Shown: in pieces, positions 43,490 through 52,219 of the stretch
Numbering within the stretch: position 1 is the first letter of the stretch
Layout: every line of letters begins with the position of its first letter
Source: Terriglobus albidus
GTDB taxonomy: Bacteria > Acidobacteriota > Terriglobia > Terriglobales > Acidobacteriaceae
Assembly: GCF_025685425.1 (NCBI RefSeq)
Contig: NZ_JAGTAS010000021.1
Coordinates: forward strand, 62,001 to 126,000
Reading direction: 5' to 3'
Length of the DNA: 64,000 nucleotides
The notes under the pieces: model-generated
What the model saw: the letters and a program-made list of their open reading frames with translations, nothing else
What the model was told of the DNA's origin: nothing
Database searches by the model: none
Translations under genes and position numbers: made by a program

Positions 43490-44095
43490 ATGTCAGCTAC
43501 AGCCAGCACCGCGATACTCTCATTTGCCGCCCGGCAGGAGGCCCGCACGCACGAGCTTGAGGACATTGACGGTCTCGTACGGCTCTATCGCGCCAAGGTC
43601 TACCGCTACGTTGCTTACTCCATCAACGACGCCGACCTCGCTGAGTCCATCACCCAGGACTGCTTCGTTAAGGCCTATGCCAACCGGGCCAGCTTCCGGG
43701 GCGACTGCTCTGTCTCGACGTGGCTGATGTCGATTGCCACCAATCTGGTGCGCGACCATGTCCGCACGCAGAAGTTCAAGTTCTGGCGCAACTTCCGTGC
43801 GACCGCCGCTGATGTCACCGACATGTCGCACCAGATCAGTTCGCGCGCCAGCTCGCCGGAGATCGCGTTGATCGCCCGGGAACGCGTCCAGGGAGTGCAT
43901 GCCGCCCTGGCAACTCTCTCTGAACGTCAGCGTTCAGTCTTCGTCATGCGGTTTCTGGAAGAGATGGACCTGGCGGAGATTGCCCAGGCAACCGGTATGC
44001 CGGTCAACACCGTCAAGACTCACCTGCACCGGGCCGTCACTGCCATTCGCGCACAGCTGGGTCCAAACGCGTCTACACTGGGAGGTACACGATGA
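43490..44095 (+). CDS. ECF-type RNA polymerase sigma factor
   Basis: 201 residues. Region 2 is in LVRLYRAKVYRYVAYSINDADLAESITQDCFVKAY, region 4 in LATLSERQRSVFVMRFLEEMDLAEIAQATGMPVNTVKTHLHRA. The frame is open from 43253, but everything before MSATASTAIL is repeat DNA (copy A), so the ATG at 43490 is chosen. Its last four bases overlap the start of a zinc-finger anti-sigma gene, so it should be held inactive by that protein. Confidence 0.92.
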   Translation: MSATASTAILSFAARQEARTHELEDIDGLVRLYRAKVYRYVAYSINDADLAESITQDCFVKAYANRASFRGDCSVSTWLMSIATNLVRDHVRTQKFKFWRNFRATAADVTDMSHQISSRASSPEIALIARERVQGVHAALATLSERQRSVFVMRFLEEMDLAEIAQATGMPVNTVKTHLHRAVTAIRAQLGPNASTLGGTR

Positions 44096-44568
44096 ACCGG
44101 CACCTCACCGACGAACAGTTCACCGATCTTCTGCTGGGACTGGATGACGGCACTGCCACAGCCCATCTGAACGCATGTGAACACTGTCGCCAGGAGATGG
44201 CTCGGGTAGAAGAGACGATGGGCATGCTGCGCGAGGCATCCATGGACTGGAGCCGCCAGCGTGTGGCCGAAATGCCGACGCCTCAGCCCGGCTTCTTCGA
44301 GCGTCTGGGACTTTCTTTCCGTCCGGCCGCGGGGATGGCTATGGCCGCGGTGCTTGCGCTTGCAGTCGCCGTGCCGTTTCTGATTCGCGATACCGATGCG
44401 CCGGAGCGGGCGTCGGTACAGCACATGTCACCGGTGCCTACGGCGGAACAGATTGCCGCAGACAATGAACTGATGTCCGCTATCAACCAGGAAATTGCGC
44501 AGCCCGCTGCCCAGCACGAGGCGGCCTTTGCCGGCGAGTCCGGTAAAGCCAGGACAACGAAGCGCTAA
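44092..44568 (+). CDS. Anti-sigma factor, zf-HC2 type, single membrane span
   Basis: 158 residues. The N-terminal zinc-binding anti-sigma motif HLNACEHC (H-x3-C-x2-C) sits at about 25-32; a transmembrane helix AAGMAMAAVLALAVAVPFLI follows at about 83-102, leaving a short periplasmic tail. It should sequester the ECF factor encoded immediately upstream and release it on an envelope signal. Confidence 0.88.
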   Translation: MNRHLTDEQFTDLLLGLDDGTATAHLNACEHCRQEMARVEETMGMLREASMDWSRQRVAEMPTPQPGFFERLGLSFRPAAGMAMAAVLALAVAVPFLIRDTDAPERASVQHMSPVPTAEQIAADNELMSAINQEIAQPAAQHEAAFAGESGKARTTKR

Positions 44569-44598
44569 TCTCCTTTATTATTCTTTTTTCTTTGCCAA

Positions 44599-45174
44599 AT
44601 GACGTACCGATTCAAACTCGCCTTGGCCTTGCTTGCCCTCCTCCTTGGTGGCTCGGCCGCTCTTGCGCAAGGCCCCGGAGGTCACGGTGGCGGTAGCATG
44701 GGCGGCGGCCGGCCCCCGATGGGCAATGGCGGCGGCTTTGGCGGTGGTTTTCCCGACCGGCGTAATTCGCCTCCTCCGTATAGCGGTGGCATGCCCGGCA
44801 CGGTAAGTACGATGCACGGCGGTTTGCAGGTAGGTCCTCCAGGACGCTGGTGGGATGATAAGAAGTTCGCCGAGTCCATCGGAATCCAGAAGGAACAGCG
44901 GGCACGTATGGACGCGATTATGGACGCCAATCGCGGCACACTGGCTACCCTCTACCGGTCGCTGCGGAAGGAAGAAGACGCCTTGGGACCTTTGGTCTCG
45001 GCGGAGCAGCCCGATGAGAGCCGGATCCTGGCGCAAATCGATCGTGTCGCTCAGGCCCGCGCCGAGCTGGAAAAAGCAAATGCCAGGATGTTGTTAGGAA
45101 TCCGGCGCGAACTCACGCTGGATCAGTGGCATAAGCTGGAGACCCACCGCGATCAGCAACCGCCCATCGAATAA
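44599..45174 (+). CDS. Exported Gly-rich Spy/CpxP-like protein
   Basis: 191 residues with signal peptide (LALLALLLGGSAALAQ), a Gly/Pro/Met-rich low-complexity stretch (about 22-65), then helical sequence WWDDKKFAESIGIQKEQRARMDAIMDANRGTLATLYRSLRKEEDALGPL that resembles the periplasmic heavy-metal-sensor/Spy helical fold. As third gene after sigma and anti-sigma it may be the periplasmic stress sensor or chaperone of the system. No ribosome site is visible; a T-rich tract precedes the ATG. Confidence 0.7.
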   Translation: MTYRFKLALALLALLLGGSAALAQGPGGHGGGSMGGGRPPMGNGGGFGGGFPDRRNSPPPYSGGMPGTVSTMHGGLQVGPPGRWWDDKKFAESIGIQKEQRARMDAIMDANRGTLATLYRSLRKEEDALGPLVSAEQPDESRILAQIDRVAQARAELEKANARMLLGIRRELTLDQWHKLETHRDQQPPIE

Positions 45175-45194
45175 CTTCATTTCAGATTTACCGC

Positions 45195-45231
45195 AGGCTC
45201 GCCGAACAAAGGCGGGCCTTGCTGTTTCTCT
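45195..45231 (+). terminator. Possible terminator of the sigma operon
   Basis: 9-bp stem AGGCTCGCC / GGCGGGCCT with one G-U pair and a 7-base loop, followed by TTGCTGTTTCTC. Confidence 0.45.
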
Positions 45232-45323
45232 GGAAAACACAGGCCGGGTTGCGACTTTTGGAGCTCCGTTTCCGTCTCACTTGCGCTGCATTGTTTGGCG
45301 GGTTGCAGGTAAGGAAACATGCG

Positions 45324-45386
45324 TTTGAGACGTTGACAACGGTGTTTTCGATGTGGTCTAACGTCATCGGCTTAAGACGTCTCAAA
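45324..45386 (+). promoter_or_regulatory. Promoter of the PQQ-propeller pair, bracketed by a 10-bp inverted repeat
   Basis: TTGACA (45333-45338), 18-base spacer, TCTAAC (45357-45362). TTTGAGACGT (45324-45333) and ACGTCTCAAA (45377-45386) form a perfect inverted repeat flanking it, suggesting a looping or paired regulator site, or a hairpin in the leader. The leader to the ATG is about 130 bases. Confidence 0.45.
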
Positions 45387-45494
45387 TTCGTGTCATTGAA
45401 TCCGTCTGACGCCACAATTTCACGGTTCATTCGTATTGTTATCGCTGCAGCAAATGTCCAGCACGCTCTGGATTCTGGAGGGGAGGTCTTCCAC

Positions 45495-47105
45495 ATGCGT
45501 AGGAAATTTCTTTGGTCGGCATGCATCGCTGTCACGGCGTGCGCCAGTCTTTGGGCCGCGGACTGGCCAAGCGTCGGCGGTAATCCGCAGCGCGACGGCT
45601 GGGCCCGTAACGACAAGTACCTGAGCAAGGAGAACATCACCAGGGACCAGGTGAAGCTCCTGTACAAGTTCAAGTTCCCGAATACGGCTGTAGGCTTGGA
45701 TGCGCTTTCGACACCCATCGATCTGACAAACCTTATCGGCTGGGCCGGATTCAAGGAGCTGCTCTTTGTCGGCGGAAGCAGCAATGCTCTCTACGCGATC
45801 GACTCGGACCTGGGTGAAAAGTACTTCGAGACGAAGTTCGATGTGAAGCCTAGCGGAACACCGACAGCGTTGTGCTCGGGTGGTCAGACGGCCTCGGTCG
45901 TAATGCCGGGCAACAGCAGTGGACGGCGCGGCTTTGGCGGTGGCGGCTTCCAGCGCCCGCAGCCCTATGTGTGGGCGGTCTCGAGCGACGGGATGCTTCG
46001 CGCTGCGCGTCAGCAGGATGGTGATGCGAAGTACATCGCTCCGGTGCAGTTTGTTCCTGCCGGATCGAAGGTCAGCGGCCTGAATACCAACAGCAATGTC
46101 ATCTACGCCTCAACGGTCGATGGTTGTGCCGGGCCGAATGGCCTGTATGCTGCGACGCTGACGCCGCCGGTGCTTCCGGATATGCCGGACAAGCCACTGG
46201 TGAAGCCGGCCGAATATGCGGTGACCTCGTTCATGACCAATGGCAGTGGATTCTCCGGCCCGGGTGGGGTCACCATTGGCTCCAAGGGAATGGTCTACGG
46301 CATGATCGCCGCAGGCAAAGGTGATGTTGCGGGTGAGTACAACGACACGGTCGTAGCGCTCGACCCGAAGACACTTGAAGTGAAGGACTACTTCACGCCG
46401 TCCTCGAAGGCGCCTGCGCTGAAGAAGGGCATTGCTGCTCCCGGCGTGACCCCCGCGCTCTTCCAGTGGAAGGGGAAGGACGTCCTGTTGGCCGGCGGCC
46501 GCGACGGCAAGCTTTATCTGCTGGATGGTGACTCACTCGGCGGATCGGATCACAAGACGCCGCTGGCGGTTTCAGACGTTATCGTCGCGCCGGACACGGA
46601 CTTTGGCGGGAACGGCATCTACGGTACCTTCTCGACCTGGGAAGATGAAGCGAACGGCAATGCTCGCTGGGTCTATGCCTCCATCCGTGGAGCGGCTGCT
46701 GCAAAGACCGGAGCCAACGGTCCGGCTCCGACCGGCTCAATCGTCGCCTTCAAGATCGAAGAGAAAAACGGTAAACCCACGTTTGTGCAGCAGTGGGTCT
46801 CGCGTGACATGGTTTCGCCTGCCGGGCCGGTGACCTCGAATGGTCTGGTGCTCGCGCTCTCGACCGGTGAGACTCCGCGGCTGGCGAAGAAGGATGGCTC
46901 GCCTTATTCGGTGGCGGAAGTGGAGAAAGCGTCCAAGCCCGCGACGCTGTACATTCTCGACGCCGCCACCGGCAAGGAGCTTTGGTCCAGCGGAACGCAG
47001 ATCACCAGCTTCTCGCATGTCGAGCTTGGCTACGCCAATGGCCGAGCCTATGTTTCGACCCATGACAACAGCGTGTACGCCTTTGGCGTGCCGACCGAGC
47101 GGTAA
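45495..47105 (+). CDS. Exported PQQ-type beta-propeller protein 1
   Basis: 536 residues with a signal peptide (FLWSACIAVTACASLWA). WPSVGGNPQRDGWARNDKYLSKENI and the C-terminal LDAATGKELWSSGTQITSF...YAFGV are typical PQQ-like/BamB-like propeller blades; no cofactor-binding disulfide of true PQQ dehydrogenases is evident. A Gly-rich insertion (GRRGFGGGGFQRP) occurs near residue 140. The frame is open from 45219, but GGAGG and a signal peptide favour the ATG at 45495. It is a tandem paralogue of the next gene. Confidence 0.78.
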   Translation: MRRKFLWSACIAVTACASLWAADWPSVGGNPQRDGWARNDKYLSKENITRDQVKLLYKFKFPNTAVGLDALSTPIDLTNLIGWAGFKELLFVGGSSNALYAIDSDLGEKYFETKFDVKPSGTPTALCSGGQTASVVMPGNSSGRRGFGGGGFQRPQPYVWAVSSDGMLRAARQQDGDAKYIAPVQFVPAGSKVSGLNTNSNVIYASTVDGCAGPNGLYAATLTPPVLPDMPDKPLVKPAEYAVTSFMTNGSGFSGPGGVTIGSKGMVYGMIAAGKGDVAGEYNDTVVALDPKTLEVKDYFTPSSKAPALKKGIAAPGVTPALFQWKGKDVLLAGGRDGKLYLLDGDSLGGSDHKTPLAVSDVIVAPDTDFGGNGIYGTFSTWEDEANGNARWVYASIRGAAAAKTGANGPAPTGSIVAFKIEEKNGKPTFVQQWVSRDMVSPAGPVTSNGLVLALSTGETPRLAKKDGSPYSVAEVEKASKPATLYILDAATGKELWSSGTQITSFSHVELGYANGRAYVSTHDNSVYAFGVPTER

Positions 47106-47129
47106 TGCGCTCTTTGAGGAGATAAGAGT

Positions 47130-48731
47130 ATGAAGAAGCTCATCACACTCGCTGCCGTCGCACTCGCTGCCGTCGCCTTGAGTTGCGGCGCCGCTCTTGC
47201 GCAGAACTGGACGATGGACGGTGGTGACAACGCCCGCTCCGGTTGGGCCAAGGACGAAACCGTCCTGAACAAGGACAATGTGAAAGACCTTACGCTGCTG
47301 TGGTCGATCCAGACCGATGTGAAGCCGCATGCGCTGCACGCTCTGATGACACCACTCGCGATTCACGGATTGAAGACGGCCTCGGGTGACAAGAACATGA
47401 TCTATGTTCTGGGCGTCTCCGATGTGATCTACGCCTTCGACGCGGATACCGGCGCGGAGGTGTGGCGCAAGACCTTCGAACCTGCTCCACCGCAGCAGCA
47501 GGGACCTCCGGGAATGCAGCGGAGCGGACCGTCGGATCCGCGGCACCTGAACTTCCTCGGGCCCGGCGGTACGACTGGCGTTCCCGCGATCTCTGATGCT
47601 GACGCTTCCGGCAAGCGCACACTGTACATGGTCGATGGGAAAGGCAACGTCGTCGGTCTGGATGCAGCGACGGGTGAGGTGGTTTTTGGTCCGGTGGCAA
47701 CCGGTGTCATCAATAAGTTTGGTGTGCAGCTCTACAAGGACCAGGTGATCTTCGCCGACTATCGCGGACGCGGCGGCATTATCTCCGTCGATCTGAAGAC
47801 CAAGGCTGTGCACAAGACAGTCGGTTTCGCAGGTGGCGGCGGTCTGTGGGGACGTCGTGGCCCGGTGATTACCGATGACGGCACAGTGTGGACCACGACC
47901 GGTGACGGCATTTACGACGTGACCACCGATCCGAAGAATCCTCTGATAGGCAATTCGGTAGTTGGTTTCGAGCTGCAGGCTGACGGCAACTGGCACGTGA
48001 AAGACTGGTTCACGCCGCCGAACTGGGACTGGTTGCGCAAGCGTGACCTCGATCCAAATAACACGCCGACGGTCTTCCACTACAAGGGCCGGGAGCTGAT
48101 GGCGGCTTCGGGCAAGGAGTGCAAGGTCTATCTACTCGACCCGAAGAATCTGGGTGGAACGCCGGATCACCACACACCGCTCTATCGCACGGAGCTGTTC
48201 TGCAACTTTGCCGCCGACTTCCAGAATGCCGGAAGCTGGGGTGCGGTCTCCTCATGGGAAGACAAGGCAGGTACGCGCTGGGTCGTGGTTCCGTTCTGGG
48301 GCCCTGCGGCGCCGGAACAGACCAAGTTCCCCATCACACAGACGCCCGCAGCCAAAGAGGGGGGCGTGGCTTCCTTCAAGCTGGTGGACAAGGCCGGCAA
48401 GCTCTCACTGGAGCCCGCATGGATCTCGCGTGACATGTTCCGCGGCGATCCTCCGGTGATTGCCAACGGCCTGGTCATCACGCATGGCAGCGGCGACAAC
48501 ACGCAGCAGGCGTGGCCTGACATCGGTTTGAACTTCGACTCTACGATTCGTGCGGCGAAGTCCAACCATGCGACCGTCTATGTACTGGATGGCGAGACCG
48601 GCAAGGAGTTGTGGTCGAGCGGCGACACGATCACCGGCTTCAATCACTTCACCGATGTGACCATCTCGAACGGAAAGCTCTACATCGGAACCTACGACGG
48701 CAAGCTCTACTGCTTCGGCCTGAAGAAGTAG
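47130..48731 (+). CDS. Exported PQQ-type beta-propeller protein 2
   Basis: 533 residues with signal peptide (LAAVALAAVALSCGAALAQ). NWTMDGGDNARSGWAKDETVLNKDNVKDL and LDGETGKELWSSGDTITGF...YCFGLKK parallel the upstream gene, so the two arose by duplication. A Gln/Pro-rich loop lies near residue 115. It starts 24 bases after its neighbour behind GAGGAGA. Role is unknown: structural propeller, enzyme subunit or BamB-like scaffold are all possible. Confidence 0.78.
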   Translation: MKKLITLAAVALAAVALSCGAALAQNWTMDGGDNARSGWAKDETVLNKDNVKDLTLLWSIQTDVKPHALHALMTPLAIHGLKTASGDKNMIYVLGVSDVIYAFDADTGAEVWRKTFEPAPPQQQGPPGMQRSGPSDPRHLNFLGPGGTTGVPAISDADASGKRTLYMVDGKGNVVGLDAATGEVVFGPVATGVINKFGVQLYKDQVIFADYRGRGGIISVDLKTKAVHKTVGFAGGGGLWGRRGPVITDDGTVWTTTGDGIYDVTTDPKNPLIGNSVVGFELQADGNWHVKDWFTPPNWDWLRKRDLDPNNTPTVFHYKGRELMAASGKECKVYLLDPKNLGGTPDHHTPLYRTELFCNFAADFQNAGSWGAVSSWEDKAGTRWVVVPFWGPAAPEQTKFPITQTPAAKEGGVASFKLVDKAGKLSLEPAWISRDMFRGDPPVIANGLVITHGSGDNTQQAWPDIGLNFDSTIRAAKSNHATVYVLDGETGKELWSSGDTITGFNHFTDVTISNGKLYIGTYDGKLYCFGLKK

Positions 48732-48747
48732 TTGCGGATCAGGCAAG

Positions 48748-48771
48748 GGCCACCCGGGAGGGTGGCCTTTA
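48748..48771 (+). terminator. Terminator after the propeller pair
   Basis: Perfect 8-bp stem GGCCACCC / GGGTGGCC with GGGA loop followed by TTTATCC, 16 bases after the stop. Confidence 0.75.
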
Positions 48772-48988
48772 TCCTTTAACTCTCAATGTTTCGTACGACC
48801 GCTCACGAAGTTCTTTTGAGAGCTCCACTGCAATTTAGAGCAATTCTCCTAACACTGTAGTGTCGGACAAATCTGTGAGTGCCGTTTTCTTGGAGGAAAA
48901 CGGCGCAAACTGCCAAAACTTCACCCCCAGCGAACTCGTTTGCTGGGAACCCCGATGCTCGCACTACTCCCCTTACGAGAACTGTTCT
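48772..48988. repeat. Intergenic hairpins, no gene seen
   Basis: Contains GCCGTTTTC-TTGGAG-GAAAACGGC (48881-48889 with 48896-48904), very similar to the internal hairpin of the 110-bp element, and a CCCAGC...GCTGGG hairpin (about 48928-48950). Lies between convergent genes. Confidence 0.55.
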
Positions 48989-49102
48989 AGAGCATTTTCC
49001 CTGTTGCTGGGTATTCCGGAAGGGCGTGCACCGGCGTTTTCATTGCGGAAAACGTCCATTGATGCGGATGCTCTGGACTACACCTACAGGAAAAATGGCT
49101 CT
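48989..49102 (+). repeat. Copy B of the ~110-bp palindromic element, abutting murJ
   Basis: Ends AGAGCATTTTCCCTGT and ACAGGAAAAATGGCTCT; internal GGCGTTTTC-ATTGCG-GAAAACG; shared block TGCTGGGTATTCCGGAAGGG. Its right end overlaps the murJ stop codon (49101-49103, minus strand) by two bases. Confidence 0.85.
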
Positions 49103-50717
49103 ATCGCGCAAACTTTCCGAGAATCTGTCCTGGCAGGCGAGAGCCAGTTGCCTTCAGGACAACGAGTACGATACCAAGCCATACGGCGCTGGCTCCAGCG
49201 ATTGCAGAGAGATTTTGAGTGTGGCCGTGCAGCGTGGGCAGCGAGCGTAAACCGGCAGTAATAGCGCCCCAGCCGATGATAGAAGCCAAGAGGGCTCGTC
49301 CCAGTTCGCCAAACTCGAGGCCTGAGATGGGGGTGAGTCGATTGCGTTGCAGCAGCACGACCAGCGCAGTGGTATGCAGCAGAATGCCGGCATTTGACGC
49401 CCACGCCAGGCCTTCGACACCCAGACGGTGAAAGAGCAGCCAGTACACTGGTATGGAGACCGCCGTGACGATCGTGCCGGCAAGCATAGGCGTGAACGTA
49501 TTACCGGCAGCAAAAAATGCGCGGGCATACAGGTTCTGCGAGGTCCACAGAAAGAGCGAGAGGCAGAAGATGGTGAAGAACCACGCCGTCATCTGTGCAC
49601 TGGCCTCATCCATGTGTCCGCCGCGCAGGGTGACGTCTACCAGAGGGCCGGCCAGGGCGATCATCCATCCGGCGGCCAGCAGAGAGGCGGCCATCAGGCG
49701 AGTCACGGCGCGATTGACTGCCTGACCGAACTCATCGAGTTTTCCCTTGCTGTAGAGCGATGCAAAGAAGGGAAGGGAAGCCGCACCGGCCGCTGGTCCA
49801 AGGATGTTCATCGGCGAGTTGAAGAGCTGTTTCGCAAACGCCAGACGCGTAATGTCGCCGACTCCCTGAGAGGCGAAGTAGGTGCGGATCCACTGGTCCC
49901 AGGTTGTAAGGGACTGGCCGATCATGAGCGGCGCGGCAAGCTTGAGCCACTGCAGCAGAGCCGGGTGGCGGAAATCGAGTACCGGCTGCCAGCGCATGCC
50001 CTCCCGCCACGCTCCGAAGATATTGAGTAGAAACATGCCACAAAAGGCGCCCGTGAGCGCGCCAACCGCCAGCGAGTACACCCCGATGCGGCTGTGCAGC
50101 ACGAGAACTCCACCGATAATGCCCAGGTTGTAGATGCTGGGTGTCAGCGCCTGGAAGAGAAAGACCTTCCGCACCATCAGCCTCGAACCAAAGACACCGC
50201 CCGCAAAGAAGAAGAGCTGTGCCGGTAGAAGGATGCGGGTCAGGCTGACGCATAAGGCAGCCGTGGGAGCATCGAAGTGCGGAAACTTGACCGAGACATA
50301 CCAGGGTGCAAAGAACTCGGCGGCAAGAATGGCAGCGCCCAGCGCCAGGATCATGGTGTTCAGAATCACAGACAAGGCGCGATCGCCTTCGGCCTCTTCG
50401 CCGCGTTCTCTGTATCCGCTGAGCAGGCTGACGAAGGTAGAAGAGGCAACGCCCCCGATCAGGAAGTAGTACACCATGTCAGGGAGCTCGAAGGCGCCGA
50501 TGTACGCATCGGTGGCATTGGTGGCGCCGAAGAGATGAGCGATGAGCTTCTGCCGAATCAGAGCAAGAACGCCGCTGCTCATTATGCTGCCGGCCATGAG
50601 CAGCAGTGACGCGGAGAAAGCTGAGTGCGTGGCGCCCGGTCTCAGCCACTGCAGCCACCGGAGCAGCTTGGGCTGGTTGTGGCGGCTCTGCTCCGGCTGT
50701 TCCTGACTGTTTTGCAT
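49101..50717 (-). CDS. murJ: MurJ family lipid II flippase
   Basis: 538-residue MATE/MVF-fold membrane protein with about 14 helices that flips lipid II for peptidoglycan synthesis. SASLLLMAGSIMSSGVLALIRQKLIAHLFGATNATDAYIGAFELPD is the conserved N-terminal helix pair. An N-terminal cytoplasmic tail of about 30 residues is Gln/Asn-rich. The stop codon is built partly from the end of repeat copy B, so the last residues may differ from relatives. Confidence 0.92.
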   Translation of the reverse strand: MQNSQEQPEQSRHNQPKLLRWLQWLRPGATHSAFSASLLLMAGSIMSSGVLALIRQKLIAHLFGATNATDAYIGAFELPDMVYYFLIGGVASSTFVSLLSGYRERGEEAEGDRALSVILNTMILALGAAILAAEFFAPWYVSVKFPHFDAPTAALCVSLTRILLPAQLFFFAGGVFGSRLMVRKVFLFQALTPSIYNLGIIGGVLVLHSRIGVYSLAVGALTGAFCGMFLLNIFGAWREGMRWQPVLDFRHPALLQWLKLAAPLMIGQSLTTWDQWIRTYFASQGVGDITRLAFAKQLFNSPMNILGPAAGAASLPFFASLYSKGKLDEFGQAVNRAVTRLMAASLLAAGWMIALAGPLVDVTLRGGHMDEASAQMTAWFFTIFCLSLFLWTSQNLYARAFFAAGNTFTPMLAGTIVTAVSIPVYWLLFHRLGVEGLAWASNAGILLHTTALVVLLQRNRLTPISGLEFGELGRALLASIIGWGAITAGLRSLPTLHGHTQNLSAIAGASAVWLGIVLVVLKATGSRLPGQILGKFAR

Positions 50718-50835
50718 GCGTACGCTTGTGATGATTTTATGGGCGCGCCGTGTCGAGCCCGTCCTCGTAAGACGGATTCTATTTATCCACAGAGAGCAAT
50801 AACGGAGTGGAAACGGTGGAAAACAAAGCCGCGAT

Positions 50836-51306
50836 CTACCAGATAGCGTCGTCTTCTTCGGGGCGTTTCTGTGTTTTAACGGCAGCTGCGTTCTTGGGGG
50901 CTTTCCCCTGAGCGACCTTCACTGTCGTGTAGGGGGCGTACGACGGCGTCTTCGCCTTCTGTTCCGCAGGATCGTCCGCCGATCCGTTGGTCCAGCTCTT
51001 CCAGGTCTCTTTTGGCCCGGGCGTGCGGGAGTGACGGACACTAGCGGGGACAGAGAGGCCGGCAACGGGAATACTGGCGAACTGTCGTTGGCTGCAGGTC
51101 AGGCAGCGCACGGGATAGCGCAGGAAAAGAATATGCAGCAGATCGTTGGTGCGCAGTTTGGAACGGCGAAACGATGTTCCAGGACAGAAGAGGCAGCGAA
51201 CGCCGTGTTCATCTTCGCGGACACGTCGAATGCTGGTCGCAGCCGCGGCCTGACGGCGAATTTCGCGACGCTCGTCTTGCGATAGCTTGTGATGGGATTC
51301 GTGCAT
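50836..51306 (-). CDS. Zinc-ribbon protein, unknown function
   Basis: 156 residues. Two CxxC knuckles (VRCLFCPGTSFRRSKLR and YPVRCLTCSQRQF), 30 or so residues apart with a hydrophobic DLLHILFLR segment between, form a probable zinc ribbon. A charged N-terminus (SQDERREIRRQAAAA) precedes it and a disordered Lys/Pro tail follows. It starts six bases after the MerR stop on the same strand, so the two are co-transcribed. No known family is recognised. Confidence 0.7.
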   Translation of the reverse strand: MHESHHKLSQDERREIRRQAAAATSIRRVREDEHGVRCLFCPGTSFRRSKLRTNDLLHILFLRYPVRCLTCSQRQFASIPVAGLSVPASVRHSRTPGPKETWKSWTNGSADDPAEQKAKTPSYAPYTTVKVAQGKAPKNAAAVKTQKRPEEDDAIW

Positions 51307-51312
51307 CTTCTC

Positions 51313-51816
51313 TCAGAATAAACGTTCCGTTGTGTCGGGTTTCTCAGAATCCTCAGGATTCTTCGAGGCTTTACGTCCGGGAGCACGGCGTTTGGTGGTC
51401 GTTGGAGGGGCTCCCGGGGGCTGTGAGAGCATCTCCACCAGGGAGCGGACCTCGCGCCGGATACCGTCCATCTTGTTTCGGTCGGTGTTCTCTTCCATGC
51501 GGAACAGCGTTGCCGGAGCATCCTTCTGGCGCTGCTCAGTCTTGAAGGCCTGCCGGGCGCCGGCGATGGTGTAGCCCTCATCGTAGAGGAGCTGCTTAAT
51601 GCGCAGCGCCATCTCAACATCGCGGCGGCGGTAGAGGCGCTGGCCGGTGCCGCCCTTATTGGGCTTCAGGTTAGGGAACTCGCTCTCCCAGAAACGCAGG
51701 ACATAGGCCGGCACGCCACACAGGCGCGCAACCTCGCCGATGCGGAAGTACAGCTTGTCCGGAATCTTGTCCGGCTTTCCCGGCATCGTCTTCTTTCGCG
51801 CTTCACCCAGGGCCAT
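51313..51816 (-). CDS. MerR family transcriptional regulator
   Basis: 167 residues. [68 protein letters not shown] is the MerR winged helix, with the residues around FWESEFP typical of the MlrA-like/HSPR-like subgroup lacking metal-binding cysteines. The C-terminal third is Lys/Pro/Arg-rich and low complexity. Its target and ligand are unknown. Confidence 0.9.
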   Translation of the reverse strand: MALGEARKKTMPGKPDKIPDKLYFRIGEVARLCGVPAYVLRFWESEFPNLKPNKGGTGQRLYRRRDVEMALRIKQLLYDEGYTIAGARQAFKTEQRQKDAPATLFRMEENTDRNKMDGIRREVRSLVEMLSQPPGAPPTTTKRRAPGRKASKNPEDSEKPDTTERLF

Positions 51817-51855
51817 GGCTGCGTCTTCCCCGTATCGGACTGATTATAGGCCCGG

Positions 51856-51884
51856 AAAAGTTGCAAGTTAAAAGTTGAAAACTT
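51856..51884 (+). repeat. AGTTAAA-type heptamer run
   Basis: AAGTTGCAAGTTAAAAGTTGAAAACTT, about three degenerate units, in the divergent gap between the MerR and iscX genes. Confidence 0.55.
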
Positions 51885-52003
51885 TATGTAGAGACGCCGA
51901 GGGGCAGAAGGGGTTGCCCGGTCCACCGGACGGAGCCGGATACACTAGGGGCATGTCAATGATGCTTATTCATTGCCATGCCCTAGCTACTGGAGAGTGA
52001 TGC

Positions 52004-52219
52004 ATGCCTCGCGAAATTGAATGGTCTGACGCAGAAGAGATCGGTATCCAGCTTCAGGAGAAGTTTCCCGACCTGGACCCCCTCACCGTCCGCTTCACGG
52101 ACCTGCACAAGTTTGTCACGGAGCTGCCGGACTTTGTGGGCGATCCGATGAAGTCGACCGAGGGCCTGCTGGAGGCGATCCAGATGGCCTGGTACGAGGA
52201 GTACAAGGACGCCCAGTAA
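52004..52219 (+). CDS. iscX: IscX (YfhJ) iron-sulfur cluster assembly accessory protein
   Basis: 71-residue acidic protein; IEWSDAEEIGIQLQEKFPDLDPLTVRFTDLHKFVTELPDF matches IscX across its length, including the acidic surface that binds IscS and iron. In proteobacteria iscX closes the isc operon as a regulator of cysteine desulfurase; here no isc gene is near and the next gene, tyrA, begins immediately at the base after its stop. Confidence 0.92.
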   Translation: MPREIEWSDAEEIGIQLQEKFPDLDPLTVRFTDLHKFVTELPDFVGDPMKSTEGLLEAIQMAWYEEYKDAQ

